Below the pieces are notes generated by a model, which saw only the letters and a list, made by a program, of their open reading frames with translations, was not told the DNA's origin and ran no database searches. A DNA stretch of 64,000 nt, from assembly GCA_022495005.1 (NCBI GenBank), contig JAGYXB010000046.1:496001-560000 (forward strand), given 5' to 3'. Of this stretch, positions 11,757-23,159 are shown piece by piece; position 1 is the stretch's first letter, and each line of letters starts with the position of its first letter. Both the position numbers and the translations under genes were made by a program. Origin of the DNA: Rhyacophila brunnea (taxonomy: Eukaryota; Arthropoda; Insecta; Trichoptera; Rhyacophilidae).

Positions 11757-12329
11757 TAGGGATTGAAATACCGGTATTTCAAATCCGGTATTCCAGTATT
11801 TATCAATACCGAAATACCGGTTTTAAAAATCCAAAATACCGGAATTTTCGGTATTAAGAAAGCACACTCGTTTACGTTTTTGAGAATGAATTATAAGTTA
11901 TGAGCTGCTATAATGCAAATATAATGAGTGAATCCAACAGAGGTGACAAAATAATAAAAGAAATTTCATCAACTATATTATACAAATTATCATTTCAAAA
12001 TAGAAAATATCCGTGACAAAAATGTTCAATTATTCTATAAATTATTGATGATTGTACAAGCGTTCAATTTAAGAAGCTTTTCCTGTAGCCGGACTTAATT
12101 GCACTTGAACTTTTGAGGGCTTTAGTTAAAATTAGCAATATATTAAAATTATTTGTAAAAATTCACTAGTTCTACAATTATGATCAATACATATTTTTAA
12201 ATGTCTACATAATAAATGTAGATGTGTAGGTTTTTGCTATAAAATAATATTTTAAAACTATTGTAATAGCTATATTTATTGATAAGCACCTACTTCTATT
12301 TTTTTGATGTTTAAGAAATACCGGTATAT
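11757..12329 (+). mobile_element. M4 hAT-like MITE, copy 1 (3' truncated)
   Basis: Starts TAGGGATTGAAATACCGG, matching the terminus TAGGGATTGCAATACCG of the complete copies. It carries repeated AATACCGG/CCGGTATT words, then the AT-rich body, and stops after GAAATACCGGTATATTG without the right terminus. Confidence 0.7.
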
Positions 12330-12690
12330 TGTCTTCATCCTATTTACATTCTTCCGCATCAGGTAGCTCAAACAACTTTGCCCACGCCCAAACACGGGGC
12401 CTAAGACTTGAATCATTTGGTAGGCCTTCGAAGAAAAAAGTTAGACAAAAAATAATATAACTTAGGTAGGTATGTTCATATTACAATAATACGTAAAGTT
12501 CAAGTCTTCAGTAATTCAGTGATAAAGCAGAAATTTTCTCTTTGAGGGGATTTTCTTTGATATATACGGCTTACGTACTGTCACACAATAGCTGGTCAAT
12601 TTTTTTGCCTTTCCTGCGGCGTCTAACAAAATATTACCGTGAACAAAATATGTTACACTATAAATAGTTTGCGTAATACATATCTTATTT
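12330..12690. other. Unassigned
   Basis: A slightly GC-richer stretch lies at 12350-12430. No splice-bounded open frame or repeat end recognised. Confidence 0.35.
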
Positions 12691-12691
12691 G

Positions 12692-12739
12692 GACATGACA
12701 TGACATGACATGACATGACATGACATGACATGACATGAC
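12692..12739. repeat. (TGACA)n microsatellite
   Basis: About nine perfect tandem copies of the pentanucleotide ACATG/TGACA. Confidence 0.95.
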
Positions 12740-12928
12740 AGTGGATTTTGTTTAGTTTGATTGGGTACGTAATAAATGAGGACATATACCAATACTAATT
12801 ACCAGAATACAATTAAAAAAAAAAAAAAAACATTACTATCATTGTAGTGGCGACCTGACATTTCTGTGTAGCTCTTTCTGTCTTAGCCCAAGTCTAGACA
12901 CTCTATAAGTCTATAGTCTAGTCTAGAG

Positions 12929-13026
12929 CAGTGATTCTCATGTGCGGCCACCAGAGCATTTTGCTGCGGCCACCAGCGCTTTACAGAATATTTCAAAAAT
13001 GTATTTATATAAATCCCGTTTCTGAC
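12929..13026 (+). mobile_element. hAT-like 5' terminal fragment
   Basis: CAGTGATTCTC followed by GCGGCCACCAG (present twice) resembles Charlie-type hAT 5' ends, which typically begin CAGTGGTTCTCAA. The element is cut off by M2 copy 2 at 13027 and I cannot see its other end. Confidence 0.35.
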
Positions 13027-13030
13027 TTAA

Positions 13031-13398
13031 GACGGTACTTCAGTGAAACGGCAAATAATTTTTAACTATAATTGCGACGAAATTTCGGGCTGATTGGCAA
13101 TCGGAGAGCGAAAGTCGAGCTATGAACACGTCAATTTGTTTTGTGATGGCGACGGAGGAATTAATTCTTAAATCGTGTAAAGATGACTAAAAATCGTTAC
13201 CCATTTACTTGAAAAAGAAAACATGTCAATGAATATTTATCTACTATTATTATTACGAATATAATAATAAACATAACATTAAAAGGACGCATGTTGAATT
13301 TTATGACAAATTATGTTTTGTTTGTCACGCGTCGTTTGCACAATCTGCGGGCCGCGGAGTCACGATCGTTTTAAACCATGCCTCAGCTGAAGTATAAA
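13031..13398 (-). mobile_element. M2 TTAA MITE, copy 2
   Basis: Minus-orientation copy starting GACGGTACTTCAGTG after TTAA at 13027-13030. The far end (CAGCTGAAGTATAAATG) has lost the terminal bases and the second TTAA. The interior matches copy 1 throughout. Confidence 0.75.
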
Positions 13399-13497
13399 TG
13401 AAATTTCTGCAGGTATATAATTTCACGCATTTTTTTTTGAATGTCGGACCACACAATATGGAAAGAGCCGTCACAATTTTATTTATCACTAATCGTA

Positions 13498-13499
<2 letters not shown>

Positions 13500-13532
<33 letters not shown>
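13500..13532. repeat. (GA)n microsatellite
   Basis: About sixteen uninterrupted GA units. An overlapping frame encoding alternating Arg-Glu is an artefact of it. Confidence 0.95.
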
Positions 13533-13535
<3 letters not shown>

Positions 13536-13724
13536 GGTTATAATATTAATTTTCAAATTTGTTTTTGTTGGGCTCTTCGGGCTTCAATACAATATGTCGG
13601 CCAGTTGCACCGGTTGCATGATAACCTACGAATATTCATGTTGTAATCGCGTGATTATCTCCTAAGAGTTTATATAAATTTTTAATTTAAATTAACTGGA
13701 CTATCGTTAAATACGCATTTTTTT

Positions 13725-13861
13725 AAACGAGTCATGACCAAGTACTTATAAACCATTTTGATAATACCATGGTTGAAAATTTTTGGTCGAAGAAACGAGT
13801 CATGACCAAGTACTTAAAAACCATTTTGATAATACCATGGTTGAAAATTTTTGGTCGAAGC
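13725..13861. repeat. Two tandem copies of a 68-bp unit
   Basis: AAACGAGTCATGACCAAGTAC through GGTCGAAG occurs twice head to tail (about 13726-13793 and 13794-13861) with one visible difference (TTATAAACC versus TTAAAAACC). The unit lies directly before the hAT transposase remnant and may belong to it. Confidence 0.85.
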
Positions 13862-13865
13862 TATA

Positions 13866-14098
13866 CGTTGACCAAGAATCAAGTCAATTCAAAGAATTGG
13901 CAACAATTCCTTTATTAATACTGTCATTTTTCTCTTACTACTGTATACTTTGAAAGATCATTCAGTGTAATGCACTTCATAAAAAACGAATATCGAAGCC
14001 AATTGCTTAAGCGAGAACAGATGTAAACTTAGAAGCAGCCATGCTTCTCGTATTGGAAAAAAAGGAGTATTGAGGAATTTCCATTTGCATTATGTTTA
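13866..14098 (+). pseudogene. hAT transposase C-terminal (dimerisation) remnant
   Basis: Two plus-strand frames separated by a 1-base shift near 13950 read as a decayed hAT C-terminal domain: QFKELATIPLLILSFFSYY, then ERSFSVMHFIKNEYRSQL. Family members typically carry an ALxIL...E..FSxMNxIKxxYRSRL block in the hATC dimerisation region. Stops follow within 20 codons. The piece is too short and broken to be functional. The related but separate fragment at 17526-17945 covers an upstream part of the same protein type. Confidence 0.55.
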
Positions 14099-14099
14099 A

Positions 14100-15420
14100 A
14101 TAAATTGATGTATACTAAAATGTTCAAATGTCTTTTATTAAACGGACTTGTCACAATATAGAAAAGAGTGTTGTAAATACGATGCCCTGCTGCTTAAATT
14201 ATTTTGCAAAATCAACACATTAAATACAGAGAATTAAGATACGTAACCATACATAGAATAAAACTTACGAATATCATTAAAAAGAATTCTAATGGCAAAG
14301 ATGTACCTAATGCGCTGCTACCAATTTCTTGATGTCGGCTATATTTTTGTCAGCAGTATTCTTAAATCACCGCGATCCTGGTTTCGATTTTTTTAGTAAA
14401 CATATTTCCGATCACGCTGTACCCACATTCCACTACAATATATTTCTTTTAAAATTGGTTGTCTTAATTTAATATAATTACGCTTATAATAAATACTAGA
14501 TATTTTTAAGTTTTTTAAAAGTTATGCTGTATTGGCGACTTAAATAAATGTATTATACCCTCAATAAATCTATCTATATATGGCATAAATCTATTTGAAA
14601 TTCATGTTGGTACGTTCATTCAAAACCACAAAGCATATCGTATAGGAAGGTAGAGATATAAACAAAAAGTTACTTCGAACACTTCTCATGATCGACAGAA
14701 CTATTACTGAAAGTTTTGCTGAAATACAGGAATTAATTTTGAAACGGAATTTAATATCAACCGCGTGCCGGGTTTCAGATTGCACGGCAACTTCTGGTTT
14801 CCAGTCGATTTGTATTTATAGGTGTCATACATCCTGAGACTTCATTATGAGAAAATTAAAGTATAGGAAGTGAACAGTAATAATCTTTTAAGTTTGCTAA
14901 TTAAAACCCAAATCAAATATAACGTCTATTATAGTCAGTTTCGCATTTTCAGGCACTCTGCGCATGCAAAAATAGGTGCCGGCATCGGTAAGCGTTCTAA
15001 ATTTCTTTTAAATGACAAATAGTATTATGCGAAAATAACTAATGTATTTACAACACTTTTTCCAAATTATTAAGGAACTGTTTATTGCAGTAAGTAAAAT
15101 TCTCCACCCAAAAAATGGGTATCCATTAAATGCTGCAAAATTAGTGTCTTCTGTCGAAACATTTATTGTTGAATTTTTAGAAAGATGCTTACACTATTTT
15201 GTCAGAGTTTATAGATAACCTCGATTCTAAAGACAAAATGCAACAACACGTAAAGGGGTATTCTATAATATTGAAGACTTCGCAACAATTTTTAAAAGGA
15301 AACACAAATTAATCGTGGAACCAATTAACATACTCAGTGACATGGCCTTTACATAAGGCATTGATGTGTGATACTGACAGCATTACAAATTATTGAGTAA
15401 TCGGAAGTAATGGTTGTTAT
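14100..15420. other. Unassigned AT-rich DNA
   Basis: No gene seen. A ~50-codon plus-strand frame at about 15070-15220 is open but matches nothing I recognise. It could be further transposase debris. Confidence 0.35.
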
Positions 15421-15424
15421 TGAG

Positions 15425-15600
15425 GTTTATCGTCTCGAGAATTCTCGAGAAATAATGAGAAAAGATGATTCTTGAATCTTTAGAAATATTTTTTCAGAAA
15501 TATCGAGAATTCCCATTTCTCAAGAAGTCGTCAATAAATTTCTCAAAAAATCGAGAAATTGTAATTGGGAAAAAGTAAGTAAAAAATTGGTAAGAAAAAA
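15425..15600. repeat. Palindromic TCGAGAA-rich block
   Basis: The perfect palindrome TCTCGAGAATTCTCGAGA starts near 15433. Related words (ATCGAGAATTCCC, TTTCTCAAGAAG, AATCGAGAAATTG) recur to 15560. The layout resembles the AATACCGG arrays of M4, but no termini are visible. Confidence 0.45.
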
Positions 15601-15747
15601 GTATGAAAAGGAAAATAAGATTTTTTGGGCAAGAAACGGAACCTCTTAAATTCATAAGTTAAAATAATTACTCTTTTTTAGTAGGTAGTTAAAATTTGTT
15701 AAAATATTTTTTTTTCTACAGCGGTCACCAATTGTGTTGGTGTTGGT

Positions 15748-15890
15748 GTAGGGTGCCCGAGTGGTTAAATCCACCCATCTCAGTGTTAAATTCGGTACTT
15801 CTTGATACCGCCCCGCCCCGTGTTGGAATCGTCCGATACGTATAGTAAAGTTATGTTTTCCGTCGACCTCTCTCCAAACAAACAACCGAC
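15748..15890 (+). repeat. Possible tRNA-derived SINE head
   Basis: GGTGCCCGAGTGGTTAAAT resembles the A box of Ser/Leu-type tRNAs. A weak B-box-like GTTGGAATCG follows at about 15820. There is no clear tail. Confidence 0.25.
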
Positions 15891-16100
15891 GAGCTTAAAG
15901 CTAAATAATTCGTAACACGTGTAAAAAATTCCAAACGATCTGAACCAGTGTTGGTACAAATAGAATAAAAATAGTCACGCCATAGTTCATTCACGAACAG
16001 CTGACAAACGATATATGTATACGCTGTCGAATTATTGCTTAAAGAACCGGATAACCCAAATGAATGGTCAGTAACTATTTAGTGGTGTTTCTTGCCCCTC

Positions 16101-16585
16101 GGTTTATTATTGGCTCGTATTCTTGTTTGTCCGGTACAAATTTTTTCTTGTTTGTCCAAGATTTGTATTGGACGATTGAAGAATTTTAACTAACTTCTCG
16201 ACTAGCTAGACATTTGAAACTTTTAGAATATATCAGAATACGACGACAATGCATTTTTAATACTTTTGGCCATTTTTAAGCAGAATTGAATTCATTTTCA
16301 GTTAATTCTGTTTTGTATGTTTCGGAAAAAAATCGTTAAAAGTAATATTTACTACTCACCATTATTGGTTGCTAAGGCGGTCTTTGCAACTAAATTATTA
16401 ATATATACGTGTGTTACTATGGAAATCAATATGAAATGTCAAAATGACATTTCAGTATTCTATAATATTTATTCAGTATTTCTATCAATTACAAAAAAAA
16501 AGTATTTATTAATGCATAGAATTGTCAAGTTTATATGATTCAACAGAAAATTTAAAAACGTGGTATATAAAAAGTTCTTTTTATT
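16101..16585 (+). mobile_element. M1 family MITE-like repeat, copy 3
   Basis: Contains all M1 landmarks in plus orientation (GGCTCGTATTCTTGTTTGTC to AAAAAGTTCTTTTTAT). Like copy 1 it has an extra GTCCAAGATTTGTATTGGACG segment near 16155, so copies 1 and 3 form a subfamily. Confidence 0.8.
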
Positions 16586-16589
16586 AATC

Positions 16590-17330
16590 AGACTATTATG
16601 CCTTAAAAGGGACGATAATCGCATTTAATAAAATTTAAAGAAATAATGCACAATAATATTCAATATGCTGATAAGCAGTGTTACGAACTGTCGTTGTCAA
16701 AAACATGCCAGACGGGGTACAAAAACAAGCTATTTGGCAAGAAAAACGCTAGATTTTGTGAAAATAGAATTGCAAATATATTCACTTACCCTACCAAGAA
16801 AGAAGTCAATACCTTTGCTTTCGCGTATCGTAAATGTCGATACGTGTAGAAACCACACATTATAACAAAAATATGTTTCATAATTGACAACAAAATACTT
16901 ATATTGTGTCAACGGCGTTCAAGTTTCGTTTCATGTTTGAAGGCGAGAGCTTTTTTTAGTAGGACAGACAGAGAGAATTCAAGAAAATACCTTTTAGATG
17001 AATATTTGTTAAATTATTATTTTATATACGCGGAGATTTGAAATAATATAAGTACAAAAACATTAAATAATGCATGAAGTTATTTCAACGTGTTTTATTT
17101 CTCACTAAAATAAGTACAGAACTACCTGCATTAAGTATACGATAGTCAAACATTAGATGTGCATGAAAATAAATATCTAGCGGTTTTAAAACACACTTAA
17201 AGCTGTTGGAGGCATCAAAAAATGCTAGTAAAAAGCCACAAGTCAGATGCGTTTTTCGCAAGCTAGATGCCTATTGAAAAATGCTAGATCTAGCAAGAAA
17301 AACACTAAATTGGCACAAAGCTGCTGATAA
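16590..17330. other. Unassigned AT-rich DNA
   Basis: Overlapping 60-67 codon frames at 16646-16912 are on both strands and match nothing I know. At 17200-17300 the word ATGCTAG recurs irregularly. Confidence 0.35.
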
Positions 17331-17333
17331 CTA

Positions 17334-17525
17334 GGCTTACCATACTCCCGGTTTCACACATTTTTATTTTATTCACACGGCCGGTTTAGCATTCTGTCCC
17401 GGCTGTTATTCCGCGTATGAATGATTGGCAATAATAAATATTGTAATTATTGACCATAGACAGAATACGTATTTTGTAAGTGTTACTAAAGACTCTTCAA
17501 ATAGAAAATAAGTAAAACTAGCGTC
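17334..17525 (+). mobile_element. 5' terminal region of a hAT element
   Basis: TAGGCTTACCATACTCCCGG followed by two CCGG-type words (GGCCGGTTT, GTCCCGGCTG) resembles the 5' ends of hAT elements whose termini are TAGGnTTnCCA. It lies about 190 bases before the transposase remnant on the same strand. I could not find the matching 3' terminus. Confidence 0.4.
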
Positions 17526-17945
17526 ATGTTGTTAGATATTTTTTTATCATTGGAAGGTGTGCACGTCAAAATACTGGATGTTGAGTCTGTTTGCGGTGAG
17601 ACATCAGAAATATTGACTGAAAACATAATTTCAACATTGCTTCGTCATGAGATTGATAAAAAGATAGCTGCATTTTGTATTAACAATATTATTGTAACAC
17701 GAATTTTGGAGGCGTACGTAGAAGAAGACAAAATAAGTTTTACAGCCGACTCAAGCAATAACTTGGTACAATATCATCGGCATTGGATGTGGAGCACATA
17801 TTGTGCACAATATACCTCTCCAATCTACTGTGGATGGTCTGCCAATCGAATTTGAAGCTCTTGTTGTGAAATAAATATGTTCATTGGCCACTTCGGCATT
17901 ACGTGCAACTTTTTTTAATAGAGAATTTAAAAAGTTCATTCCAGC
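17526..17945 (+). pseudogene. hAT transposase remnant (central catalytic region)
   Basis: The frame starting at 17526 reads SLEGVHVKILDVESVCGETSEIL and DKKIAAFCINN. After a frame change near 17770 a second frame reads NIIGIGCGAHIVHNIPLQS and VDGLPIEFEALVVK before a stop at 17871. This order (ETSEIL, KxxAFCxDN, GCxAHIxHN, LPxxxExxVxK) is the central part of hAT-family transposases, with the CxxH motif (GCGAHIVHN) recognisable. A third frame (TFFNREFKKF) continues briefly. At least two frame changes and a stop make it non-functional. Confidence 0.65.
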
Positions 17946-17949
17946 GAGA

Positions 17950-18700
17950 AGTACGACTACTACAATAAATAAATAAATTTAAGTTTCTTCTGCTTAGAGT
18001 TTCATAATTATGGTAAGTATATGATAACTGATAACGATTTGAATATTTCACAATCTATTCACACATTATAATGGACTGATGCAATACTAAAAATTTTCCT
18101 TTCAACATACACTAATATTGAACTATTCACTGAATTCTCACTTCAATGTGCGACCTGTATAAAATTCCACCCCGTTCACAGTGAATATAGCGATATGACG
18201 TGTGTGTCAGAATACAGAAACTAACTTTTTGTCAGTGGTGATATCCATTTGAAACCTTTGCCAATCAATGTATTGCTGTCGATTTTGACGGCGCATTATA
18301 AACGACGAGTTTTATTTGCTATTTTCATCATTGTCGACAATATAATATGATATAATATGACTGTGGCATTTGTGATATCCTCGTAATTGAATATATATTT
18401 AAAAAAAATCGTATGTAATAGTTAGTCGAAACTGATGAAATAAGCAAAGAAATGTTGTCATTTGGGTTTTAAGATTTTAAATATATCTTAGTTAAATTAT
18501 CTGAGTGCTGCGTACACTATGTATCATTTGTGATGATTATTCTTGAATATGATAGCATTATTAATTGGAGTCCTCACTGGTCCGACCAGACAATTAATTT
18601 GGATTGAGTCCACAGCAGATTTCTGTATTTAATGACATACGGATTCTTTCCTTATGATAATGATAATAAAATGAATTTTCCGACTCGTTTTCTTTTGGGT
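17950..18700. other. Unassigned AT-rich DNA
   Basis: No gene, RNA or repeat ends recognised. Confidence 0.4.
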
Positions 18701-18716
18701 ATGCAATCCATGTTGA

Positions 18717-19137
18717 GTGATTGCTCTTTTAAAGCATTTCTTTTTACTTCGTGGTTTCATTTGCAATCCGTATATACCTGAAAATATTAATTTTCATGTT
18801 CCCAACAATATCACTCGTTACTCTGCGGCCTTCATGAGACTCCGTTGCAGGACGGATGTGATGTTTCATGATGCTGTGTATCGTGCGATTAACCTATTTG
18901 ATAGCACCATAAAGGTTGATTTATTTTTTATTAACTATATCATGTTTGCGGACGTGTTAAATAGATTAAATTTATAATTGTATTAATCATTTTACTTTAA
19001 TATCTATATAAGCACATACTTTCTTGTTATATTGATTGTTATTTGTATTTGGGTCATTTTATAATTTGTATTTATTATGGCGAATTGGCCAATCGCTGTA
19101 ATGCCATAATACTCTTTTCTAAATAAATAAATCATAA
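18717..19137 (+). mobile_element. LINE (Jockey/CR1-like) C-terminus and 3' end
   Basis: The plus frame ending at 18977 has the look of the last ~85 residues of a non-LTR retrotransposon polyprotein. It is followed by a ~150-base AT-rich 3' region that stops in the short tandem tail AAATAAATAAATCA at 19122-19137. Tails of A-rich tandem words after the stop codon are typical of Jockey/CR1-type elements. The peptide has no diagnostic catalytic motif, so the call rests on layout and general resemblance. Confidence 0.35.
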
Positions 19138-19471
19138 GTTGGATGAAAAACTTTCTCAGATCGTAATCGTATCGATATATTATTCAATATGCAAACATTT
19201 GTCTTTGAATAAAGTTGAAGCTTATCCAAAAAATATATTTTTACGCGGAATTATGTTGTGTACCATATATCGTCAGCCCAATACTACATCTAGATTTGTT
19301 TACTGTCAACTGTTTTTGAGAATATGGTTCTACATTTCCTTCTCTACAAGTTAATGGGTACTGTATTAATTTTGTTTTTGAACATATTATTTAAAAACCA
19401 TACATGGATTAAATAAATCAAATAATATATCTACAATATTTTCTCATACAATAATTGAACATTGTTTAATA

Positions 19472-19815
19472 AGGCTATACTTCAGTTGGGGCATGGTCTA
19501 AAAAGATCGTGGCTAGGCGATGCGTGGATTGTGCAAATGACGCGTGCCGAACGAAATATAATTTGTCATAAAAATTCAACATGCGTCCATTTAATGTTAT
19601 GTTTATTGTTATATTACTAATAATAATAGTATATTCATTGACATGTTTTCTTTTTCAAGTACATACGTAAAGTTTTTTAGTCATCTATTCACGATTTAAG
19701 AATATATTCATCCGACGTGCGCACACCTCGACTATCGGTCTCCGATTGGTGACGAGTGCCAAATTTCGTCGCACCTACTGTTGAAAATTATTTGCCGTTT
19801 CACTGAAGTACGCTC
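19472..19815 (+). mobile_element. M2 TTAA MITE, copy 3
   Basis: Plus-orientation copy, GGCTATACTTCAGTTGGG to CACTGAAGTACGCTC, with TTAA at 19816-19819 on the right. The left flank reads ATAA instead of TTAA, a likely point change after insertion. Confidence 0.8.
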
Positions 19816-19819
19816 TTAA

Positions 19820-20328
19820 TTGTTCCCAATTAGACAAGCACAATTTTCAATTTTTATTTTAAATAATAATTATAGCCTAGATTTATGTTAATCAAGTAAA
19901 GTTTAAATTTAATTTTCCCAACAATGACCAAATCAGAGTTATCTAGTTATAGTATTGCGGTGTCGATATACTATTGAAATCGTTATTACCATGAACATAA
20001 TACCAAATAACAATATTTCTAAGGTTCAGAGCATCGTGCTTGTTAAATGCGTCTGAAACATTTTCTCGCCACACTAAAAAAACTTGATAGAAAACGCTGA
20101 TATCGGAAAAATTCAAATGGAGGTTTTCGATAATGATCATTACTAACGTATTTGCTACTTTTGACAAAAAGACTGACTACAAAGGTTCGATGCTGGTTAC
20201 GCTTTAAGTTTGTCCCAAACAACATTGCATCGTTTCAATGACGCTGTATAAGCACTAAATTTATATATTTACATAAATACCACAATACTGCGTCATTAAT
20301 TTAGTACTAGTACCAACACGACATACAC
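19820..20328. other. Unassigned spacer between two M2 copies
   Basis: No recognisable feature. Two overlapping minus-strand frames look like chance. Confidence 0.4.
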
Positions 20329-20332
20329 TTAA

Positions 20333-20698
20333 GACGGTACTTCAGTGAAACGGCAAATAATTTTCAACTATAGGTGCGACGAAATCTCAGACTGACTGGC
20401 AATCGGAGAGCGAAAGTCGAGCTGTGAACACGTCAATTTGTTTTGTGATGGCGACGGGGGAATTAATTTTTTAATCGCGTAAACATGACTAAAAAACGTT
20501 ACCCATTTACTTAAAAAAGAAAACATGTCACGAATATATTATTATTATTATTACTAATAGAACAATAAACATAACATTAAATGGACGCATGATGACTTTG
20601 TATGACAAATTATGTTTTGTTCTGCACGCGTCATTTGCACAATCTTCGCGTCGCGTAGTCACGATCGTTTTAGACCGTGCCCCAGCTGAAGTAAGGCC
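20333..20698 (-). mobile_element. M2 TTAA MITE, copy 4, 366 bp
   Basis: Intact at both ends: TTAA 20329-20332, terminus GACGGTACTTCAGTG, terminus CAGCTGAAGTAAGGCC, TTAA 20699-20702. It is the best-preserved copy together with copy 1. Confidence 0.85.
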
Positions 20699-21024
20699 TT
20701 AAACAAATCTCTTTATACAAAACGAGAGATACACATACTACAAAGCATAGCTACCAAATTTCAATACCAACATAAACTTCTAGTTCAAAAATACATATTA
20801 TTATATTTTTAAGTGGATGTTGGTACAGTGGGATGATCGGTACCAGTTACAAAAGAGACAATTGTTATTACATTGAAAAGAGCTGTCATATAATGGTACT
20901 CTACGCCAGTCGGGATAGATCGCACCTTGGCCCATAGGAATTGAGTCGGGGAAATGTAAAAAGCGCGTAGGTACGTACATTTGGTTTACAAATTGGGTTT
21001 TAGTGCCGATGAAAGAATACGTAA

Positions 21025-21124
21025 AATAACTACAAGATAAAAAAAAAGAACTTTTCATATACAACGTTTTTAAATTGTCTCTTGAATCAAATAAACTTGA
21101 GTTGACTAGCTTAAACGATCAAAG
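21025..21124 (-). mobile_element. M1 family, terminal fragment
   Basis: Matches only the outer ~100 bases of M1 (ACAAGATAAAAA, CATATACAACGTTTTTAAAT, GACTAGCTTAAACGATC). It lies 85 bases from the full copy at 21209. Confidence 0.75.
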
Positions 21125-21208
21125 GTAATCACCTAATATGCATTTTATGAAATGAATGCCGTAATAATTTATTCTAGTAACTGTCTATTTTGTTTATCAA
21201 ACTTATTT

Positions 21209-21688
21209 TTACAACGTTTTTATTAGGTCGTATTCTTATTTGTCCGGTGGTTGTTTATCCAGTACAAATCTTGCAATCGATTTTTAACTAACTTACCGAC
21301 TAGACATTTGAAACTTTTAGAATATATCAGAACACGATGCCAATGCATTCTTTAAATACTTTTAGCCATCTTTAAGTAGAATTGAATTCATTTTCACTTA
21401 ATTCTGTTTTGTATGAAAAGTTATTTCGGAAGAAATCCGTTAAAAGTAAAAACTATTATTGGTTGCTAGGGGTTTGGGGTACTAGCAACTAAATTATTAT
21501 TATATACGTGCGTTACTATGGAAATCAATATGAAATGTCAAAATAACATTTCAGAATTCTATATTTATTCAGTATTTCCATCGAGTACAAAAAAAAGTAT
21601 TTATTAATACATAATATATTTATTGTCAAGATTCAACAGAAAATTTAAAAACGTGGTATACAAAAAGTTCTTTTTATATTGTAATTAT
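21209..21688 (+). mobile_element. M1 family MITE-like repeat, copy 4
   Basis: Near-complete plus copy from TTACAACGTTTTTATTAGG to CTTTTTATATTGTAATTA. Both edges show the short inverted word TTACAA/TTGTAA, which is probably the true terminus. Confidence 0.85.
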
Positions 21689-21689
21689 A

Positions 21690-22754
21690 TTATTAGACTA
21701 ATAATAATTAGAACTTTAGAACTTGCGATTTCGAAGCAGATATTCCAGAATTAGTTCACGTTTTGTTTAGATCGCCAAGTAATTAATTAATTAATTAATT
21801 AATTCCATACATAACTCGTTAAATTTTATTAAATTCTTTAATTTTCCGGGGGATTAGGTGGTGTTAATTATTTAAAGAACGCGCGATTAATTTGAATGCC
21901 ATTAATTAATTAAAATGCCTATTTCACCAGGGAACCTTCTACATTAGTTATTTTGATAATTTCCCCAAAGTTAACTTCACATTTTCCTTGAAAGCGTATA
22001 ATGAATGCATTATATTATGTATATTAATATTTTAGAGGCAGAATTTAAAAATAGCGCATCTACGAATGTTTCGATTCGATTCTATACAAATAGTGTGAAC
22101 AATTTAAATATGTCGACTTACTTATTTAAATATACTACTTATCTATTTACATAATTATAGTATATTATTCTATACTACTTAATAAAATTGTTTTCCTTTT
22201 TGGCGCTCAAAACATGAGGTCCTCACACAAACTTACTCAATAAAAATGCAGAGTGTAATTAATCTAAAACCGTATTTCAGAAATATCAGGAAAGAGATAC
22301 ATATCACTGGATACTAATTATACCGAGAGCAGCCTTTGACAATTGACAATATCATTGTGGCCACGTGATAATTAAGCCCTTTGATAGAGGATTGACAACG
22401 AACAAGATGCACGATGTACCTCGACATGTCTCTAAACCTCAGTCTTACTAATCAGACATACTGAACGTACCACTACGTGAATGTATCAAACATATCATCT
22501 ATTTACCGTACAATTGAATATTACGTGACCCTACAGTTTATTTTTCATAGTATGGTATCCATTTATAAGCATATTATACTGCAATGCATATTTCGTTAAC
22601 GCTAAACAGACGTGGTTATAAAAGGGTGAGCGTAATCCTTCAAGCAACATCTAGAAAGAGGAAACTACAATGTGATACTTTTTATTCATAATTTATATTT
22701 TAAATATAAATATATGCGTAAAAATATTAATTAAAAAATAATTTTACAATTAAC
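21690..22754. other. Unassigned AT-rich DNA with an (ATTA)n tract
   Basis: A tetranucleotide run (AATT repeated seven times) lies at 21778-21805. The rest shows no gene or element end. Confidence 0.45.
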
Positions 22755-22960
22755 TATTTCTTCTATTCAACGAATAATTCACAAGATTTAAGAATGTACT
22801 ATTCTAATTATTGAACATACATAATTTTAAAAAACACTATATATTATAACAAATAGAAAAAATCTTTTTGAAAAAAGTAAGCCACCCGGCTGGAATCGGA
22901 CCAGCATTTCTTGGGTTTACACCCCGTCCGCGCATTATCCTCTATGCTACGAGGCGACAT
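22755..22960 (-). repeat. SINE2 copy (tRNA-derived), minus
   Basis: Read on the minus strand: a tRNA-like head (CCTCGTAGCATAGAGGATAA as A-box region, TGGTCCGATTCCAGCC as B-box region), GGTGGCTTAC, a T/A-rich body (TTTTTTCAAAAAGATTTTTT), then the tail TTCTTAAATCTTGTGAATT ATTCGTTGAATA. About 205 bases. The B box matches the pol III consensus GGTTCGANTCC with one change. It forms one arm of a large inverted repeat with 23339-23492. Confidence 0.7.
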
Positions 22961-23159
22961 ACTAATTGCGACAAATTTTAATTATTGGCCTTTTTAATAC
23001 CTGCTCATCAGCGCTCTTCTAAATCAGGCTACTTTGGCAATCGGTTTTTGTTTATTAAATCAAAGTAGGTACCTACTACTTCAATTACTAACCGACGTCA
23101 CGGATTTCTCCAATATTTTTATATGTAACTTACTTGAACTTGCTAATATTTTTTTTAAC

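Noticed and set aside
12692..12739. CRISPR-like or satellite array
   Set aside because: A simple pentanucleotide microsatellite with no spacers.
12516..12785. 89-codon minus frame with Cys-His-Val-Met repeats
   Set aside because: It is the translation of the (TGACA)n microsatellite.
13441..13665. 74-codon frame with a run of Arg-Glu
   Set aside because: The run is the (GA)n microsatellite and the rest has no family resemblance.
20801..21064. 87-codon minus frame as a host exon
   Set aside because: No good splice acceptor or donor at its edges and no recognisable domain. Its 5' end overlaps an M1 fragment.
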